Source: Streptomyces sp. CB02056 (GTDB lineage: Bacteria > Actinomycetota > Actinomycetes > Streptomycetales > Streptomycetaceae). From it: 64,000 nucleotides of DNA. The number at the start of each line of letters is the position of its first letter. The first letter of the stretch is position 1. The stretch covers positions 1 through 64,000 of the forward strand of contig NZ_LIPD01000026.1 in NCBI RefSeq assembly GCF_001905545.1, in the 5' to 3' direction. The position numbers and the translations under genes were made by a program. The notes under the pieces are model-generated. The model was not told the origin of the DNA and ran no database searches. It saw only the letters and a program-made list of their open reading frames with translations. Shown one piece after another: positions 61,601 to 64,000 of the stretch.

Positions 61601-62589
61601 GCCAGCAGCGAGTCGTGCGGCACCCCGGCGCCGTCCATGACGACCACCAGGTGCGGCTGGTCGGCCGGCGGGGCCACCTCCCGCACGAAGCGCTGGCGGC
61701 CGGCCAGCTCGTCCTGGAGCAGGTACTCCAGGTCGCCCAGGTCGGCGGCGAACAGCCGGCGCGAGCCCGCGCCGTCGGCCTCCTTGCGGTGCTGGTTGTG
61801 CGGGAGCCACTTGGTCCACTCCCACTCCTCGGCCGCGCCGGGCGCGGCCGCGACCGCCACCATCAGGTCGTCCGGCGAGTGCAGGGTGGTCAGTTGGGCG
61901 ATCATCGCGCGCACGTTCCCGTACACCGAGTCCGGGTCCCCGCACACCGTGATGTGGTAGAACGCCCGCAGCGAGACCGCCAGCGGCAGGTCCTGGAGGG
62001 TGCCGTGGGCCTTCAGGAAGGAGTGCATCGCGGCCGCCGACAGCGGCTCCAGCTCGTCCATCGGCGCGGTCTGCGGCGCCACCAGCGGCGTGGACAGCTG
62101 CACCGGCCCGAGGCCCACCCGGATCTGCGCGAAGTCGCCGTCCCCGGTGCGCCGTTCCCACAGCCGGCGGCCGTCCTCGACGATCGACCAGAGCTGGTCC
62201 GGGGCCGGGTTCAGGAACAGCAGCGCGCCGCGCTGGCGCTCCGCCGTGCGGCGCACCTGGCGGCGGGTCTGCTGGAGGTACTTCAGGTAGTCGCGCCGCT
62301 CGTCCGCCATCGCGGTCGAGCCGCCCTTGCGGGCCCGGACGATCTGCGCCAGCACCATGCCGACCGTCGAGGCGATCATCAGACCGCCCATGATCTTCAT
62401 GGGTGCGGCGGCCCCCGGCGAGAAGAAGAACACCGCCGATCCGCCCATGCCCAGCATCGGCAGGATGCTCATCAGCCAGTCCTCGCCGCCCTGCCGGGGC
62501 AGTTCGGGCGGGCTCACCAGCTCCACCGGTTCGTCCGGCACGGTGGGCGGATACGCCCTGGCCGGTCGCTTGACCGTGATCACACCCAT
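58645..62589 (-). CDS. eccC: Type VII secretion FtsK/SpoIIIE ATPase EccC (fused Ca-Cb)
   Basis: The 1314-residue ESX motor has two membrane segments near residues 40-85 (LMSILPMLGMGGSAVFFFSP and KIMGGLMIASTVGMVLAQIV), then three ATPase domains. Walker A motifs are GATGSGKSELLR (near residue 470), GGPRSGKSTVVR (near 827) and GDTESGKSAVLR (near 1111). Walker B is LVLIIDEFSEL in the first domain, VFLVIDGWN in the second and FVIVDDYEL in the third. The first domain alone keeps the full Asp-Glu pair. It energises export of WXG100 substrates. It is divergent from eccD. Confidence 0.97.
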   Translation of the reverse strand: MGVITVKRPARAYPPTVPDEPVELVSPPELPRQGGEDWLMSILPMLGMGGSAVFFFSPGAAAPMKIMGGLMIASTVGMVLAQIVRARKGGSTAMADERRDYLKYLQQTRRQVRRTAERQRGALLFLNPAPDQLWSIVEDGRRLWERRTGDGDFAQIRVGLGPVQLSTPLVAPQTAPMDELEPLSAAAMHSFLKAHGTLQDLPLAVSLRAFYHITVCGDPDSVYGNVRAMIAQLTTLHSPDDLMVAVAAAPGAAEEWEWTKWLPHNQHRKEADGAGSRRLFAADLGDLEYLLQDELAGRQRFVREVAPPADQPHLVVVMDGAGVPHDSLLASPEGVQGVTVIEVVPGEVDEPSGHLMVTVNAEELVLRSASGATYTGKPDLLSVWQSEALARQLAPYRISAGGDDEPLLSNLDFTDMMSSGDPGSFDVARSWRPRAQHERMRVPIGVGANGEHVYLDIKEAALEGMGPHGLCVGATGSGKSELLRTLVLALAMTHSSEILNFVLADFKGGATFSGMADMPHTSAVITNLEGELTLVDRMRDAIEGELHRRQELLRSAGNYANIHEYERARAAGAALDPLPSLVLIIDEFSELLSAKPDFIEMFIQIGRIGRSLGVHLLLASQRLEEGKLRGLDTYLSYRIGLRTFSAAESRAAIGVPDAYHLPPVPGVGYLKFGEDVMDRFKAAYVSGPYRAPGQQRSTGGRRVDTRPVEFTAAFVDLPDPVEVEVVPQAPEQDDALVDTVLDVFVQRMAGQGPAAHQVWLPPLEEAPSMDHLLPPLQVVPERGLTAPGYPAGRLRAPIGIVDRPREQKTDILEVDYAGAAGHGLIVGGPRSGKSTVVRTMVASFGLTHTPLEVQFYLLDFGAGSFQSLGGLPHVGGVAGRLDVDKVRRMVSEVHGVLNRREELFRAAGIDTIATYRARRAAGQLPDEAFGDVFLVIDGWNTFKQEFEGLEPVIGDIAQRGLGYGVHLVITAARYAEVRPALKDLLQNRTELKLGDAMESEVDRRVAQNVPSLAGRGITPERLHFLSGLPRLDGSSSVEDLQNGVAGLVAAVDGAWTGPRAPQVRMLPAVLDGHALPKGFEHPERGVAFGVDEAELAPVFVNFETDPLFIVFGDTESGKSAVLRMLIKQITERYTPDQAGIVVGDYRRALLGTVPPEYLVEYAAAQPAMAAIVDMLRGACSRRLPGPDVTAEQLRNRSWYSGKDMFVIVDDYELVATSSGNPLAPLAEFLPFARDIGLRVIVARSAGGAGRSLYEPVLQRMRELGGQGVILSGNRDEGALLGTVKPQALPPGRAVFVSRRVTSGQMVQTGWLPVA

Positions 62590-62893
62590 GTGTCATCCAC
62601 CCCGCGGCGTCGATCGATCACTTCGGCATCAGCCCTCACGTGACTTGCGCACGCTCCGTACGGGAATCCGGTGACTGGGGACGCCCCACCCAGCGCAGCC
62701 CCCGTACCTCTGCGCAGGCGCCGATCCTAACGGTCGCCCCCGCACCGCCCGCCAGGGCCCGGTACGCACCGGCACCGGACACGAACCGAACGGGTAGGGT
62801 AACGCCGCGCCAACTCGCGGCCCGGTCGGGCCGGTTCCACAGCAACACCGAGCGCCGCCGGGCCTCGGCACCGTCAACAAGGGGGAGCGCCAC
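62590..62893. other. Divergent eccC-eccD regulatory gap
   Basis: No real gene is seen. A TAGGGT -10-like hexamer at 62795-62800 on the plus strand may belong to eccD; its -35 is unclear. Reading frames of ~85-107 codons cross here on both strands but look like shadows. Confidence 0.4.
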
Positions 62894-62923
62894 GTGCGTC
62901 GAAGGATCGAGGTGCGGGCATGA
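62894..62923 (+). CDS. Nine-codon mini-ORF in the eccD leader
   Basis: A GTG at 62894 with GGGGGAG 8 nt upstream encodes MRRRIEVRA and stops at 62923. Its TGA overlaps the ATG of the next mini-ORF as ATGA. It is likely a translational leader if it is real. Confidence 0.35.
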   Translation: MRRRIEVRA

Positions 62924-63000
62924 GTGAGCGGAGCGAGCTCATCATCGAACACCGCGCAGTGGGCGGAGCGCCTGCCGGGCGAAGCGGGGTGGGAGCGTGA
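62920..63000 (+). CDS. 26-codon mini-ORF coupled to eccD
   Basis: ATG 62920 (preceded by CGAGGTG) encodes MSERSELIIEHRAVGGAPAG plus six residues and stops at 63000. The TGA overlaps the GTG start of eccD as GTGA. The peptide matches no domain; its DNA contains the GAGCGGAGCGAGC motif common in streptomycete intergenic DNA. Confidence 0.4.
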   Translation: MSERSELIIEHRAVGGAPAGRSGVGA

Positions 63001-64000
63001 GCACCGCGGCCGCCACCGGCTACTGCCGGGTGACCGTCGTCGCCCCGGACCGCCGGATCGACGTCGCCCTGCCCGAGGACGTCCCGCTCGCGGACGTCTA
63101 CCCCGAGGTGCTGCGGCTGGCCAACCAGAGCCAGCCCGACGGCACCCCCACCGGCTTCCACCTGGTCCGCCGGGACGGCACGGTGCTCGACAGCGGGCTG
63201 CCGCTGGCCGCCCAGCAGGTCCGCGACGGCGACCTGCTGGCGCTGCGCCCCTTCGCCGAGTCGCTCCCGCCGGCCGTCTACGACGACGTCGCCGACGCGA
63301 TCGCCAGCGCCGTCGAGGCCGACCGCCGGTTCTGGACCGCCGAGCTGATGCGCGGCTTCGGCCTGATCGGCGCCGGGGTGCTGCTCACCCTGCTCGGCTT
63401 CGCGCTCTGGTTCTCCGACCTGCGCCACGACATGCACGGCCTGCCCGGCGTGCTGGCCGGCGTCACCGCCGTCGTGCTCACCGCGCTCGCCGGGGTCCGC
63501 GCCCGGGTCTACCAGGACGCCCACGCGGCCGTCGCGCTCGGCCTCGGCGCGCTGCCGCACGCCATGATCGGCGGCAGCGGCGTGATCGCCGTCGCCCACC
63601 TCGGGGACGGCCCCGGCCGGCTCCAGTTCCTGGTCGGCTGCGTCGCCGCCCTGGTGGTCTCCGTACTGCTGGCCGGCCTGCTGCCGGAGAAGGACGCGGT
63701 GTTCGTCGCCGCCGCCCTGGTCTCCACCGCCGGCGCGCTCGCCACCTTCGCGGCCGTCCTGCTCCCGGAGACCCCGGCCGGGCACATCGCCGCCGTCACC
63801 GGCGTCGCCGCCGTCGCCGTGGTCGGCTTCCTGCCCAGCCTCTCCGCCCGGTTCGCCCGGCTGCCGGTCGGCTTCAGCGCCCCCGGCCAGACCCGCACCC
63901 GCAGCCGCGACTACGACGAGGAGGCCGAGCGCGCCGAGGCCGTCCAGTACGAGCGGATCGCGCACCAGGCCCGCCGCGGGCACGAGGTGCTGGTCGGCCT
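62997..64000 (+). CDS. eccD: Type VII secretion membrane channel protein EccD, partial
   Basis: The gene runs off the right edge; 334 codons are visible. The first ~100 residues are a ubiquitin-like YukD domain (YCRVTVVAPDRRIDVALPED, then LVRRDGTVLDSGLPL and VRDGDLLALRP). Membrane segments follow (LMRGFGLIGAGVLLTLLGFAL and at least five more), the start of the 11-segment EccD channel. A cytoplasmic loop with QTRTRSRDYDEEAERAEAVQYE lies between segments. The GTG start is fixed by the domain and by overlap with the mini-ORF stop. It is divergent from eccC. Confidence 0.93.
   Translation, partial: MSTAAATGYCRVTVVAPDRRIDVALPEDVPLADVYPEVLRLANQSQPDGTPTGFHLVRRDGTVLDSGLPLAAQQVRDGDLLALRPFAESLPPAVYDDVADAIASAVEADRRFWTAELMRGFGLIGAGVLLTLLGFALWFSDLRHDMHGLPGVLAGVTAVVLTALAGVRARVYQDAHAAVALGLGALPHAMIGGSGVIAVAHLGDGPGRLQFLVGCVAALVVSVLLAGLLPEKDAVFVAAALVSTAGALATFAAVLLPETPAGHIAAVTGVAAVAVVGFLPSLSARFARLPVGFSAPGQTRTRSRDYDEEAERAEAVQYERIAHQARRGHEVLVG

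Noticed and set aside
59347..62643. 1098-codon plus-strand frame opposite eccC
   Set aside because: It is a His/Arg/Gln-rich shadow of the eccC codons; no domain and no ribosome site.
62629..62952. 107-codon minus and 95-codon plus frames in the eccC-eccD gap
   Set aside because: They overlap each other in shadow fashion, have no domain, and cross the probable divergent promoters.
1..64000. tRNA, rRNA or CRISPR genes
   Set aside because: No cloverleaf with T-loop GGTTCGA-type sequence, no rRNA segment and no spaced identical repeats were found by reading.

Overview
The window is high-GC chromosomal DNA from a Streptomycetaceae actinomycete (Streptomyces or Kitasatospora). The evidence is the very GC-rich third codon positions, the GTG starts, a truB/ribF/infB neighbourhood and a type VII (ESX) secretion locus of Streptomyces type, and an in-frame TTA (bldA-type) codon. 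The gene order gabT - pucR - gabD - dxr - site-2 protease - ispG - rimP/nusA/ylxR/infB/rbfA/truB - ribF - ESX matches what I recall of one arm of the Streptomyces core chromosome. Genus and species cannot be fixed from the sequence alone.

Region by region. (1) 0-6.3 kb: an overlapping two-component pair (NarL type), a DUF2637 membrane protein, a citrate-lyase-like aldolase behind a clear promoter/operator, and a YigZ/IMPACT protein. (2) 6.5-10.5 kb: two long, poorly understood proteins, the second with a Mrr-like but degenerate nuclease-fold tail. (3) 10.7-15.5 kb: a ZIP metal transporter with a coupled mini-ORF, divergent LysR/EamA genes, divergent MarR/DUF2218 genes and a PAP2 phosphatase. 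(4) 15.6-23.7 kb: GABA catabolism (gabT, a PucR regulator, gabD) with a membrane-anchored ATPase between them. A complete 980-bp IS5-family element lies in what looks like the gabD terminator. (5) 23.8-32.5 kb: MEP isoprenoid genes dxr and ispG flanking a site-2 protease, two acetyltransferases, an APH(6)-like kinase, an intergenic region with G-tracts and a long inverted repeat, and a ferritin-like Tat lipoprotein. (6) 32.7-46.1 kb: the ribosome/transcription cluster rimP, nusA, ylxR, infB, DUF503, rbfA, DHH phosphoesterase, truB, then a giant predicted pseudo-protease/STAND-like NTPase, then ribF. (7) 46.1-64.0 kb: the ESX locus, with a MinD-like EspI-type ATPase, an unknown protein, eccE, eccB, two WXG100 proteins, mycosin, eccC and the start of eccD. 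A SigE-family sigma factor with a membrane partner and an amino-acid permease are interleaved in it.

The most interesting observations are these. The 1215-residue protein between truB and ribF has a trypsin-like fold with two of three catalytic positions apparently lost, a Walker A in which Lys is Arg, and a TTA codon at position 26. Short upstream reading frames joined by ATGA/GTGA overlaps precede the ZIP transporter and eccD, and a ladder of 11-bp repeats does the same in the infB leader. A degenerate Mrr-like protein sits beside an orphan protein, and both have low-complexity N termini. The intergenic region at 31.2-31.5 kb has a 16-bp inverted repeat and long G homopolymers. No rRNA, tRNA or CRISPR array was seen.
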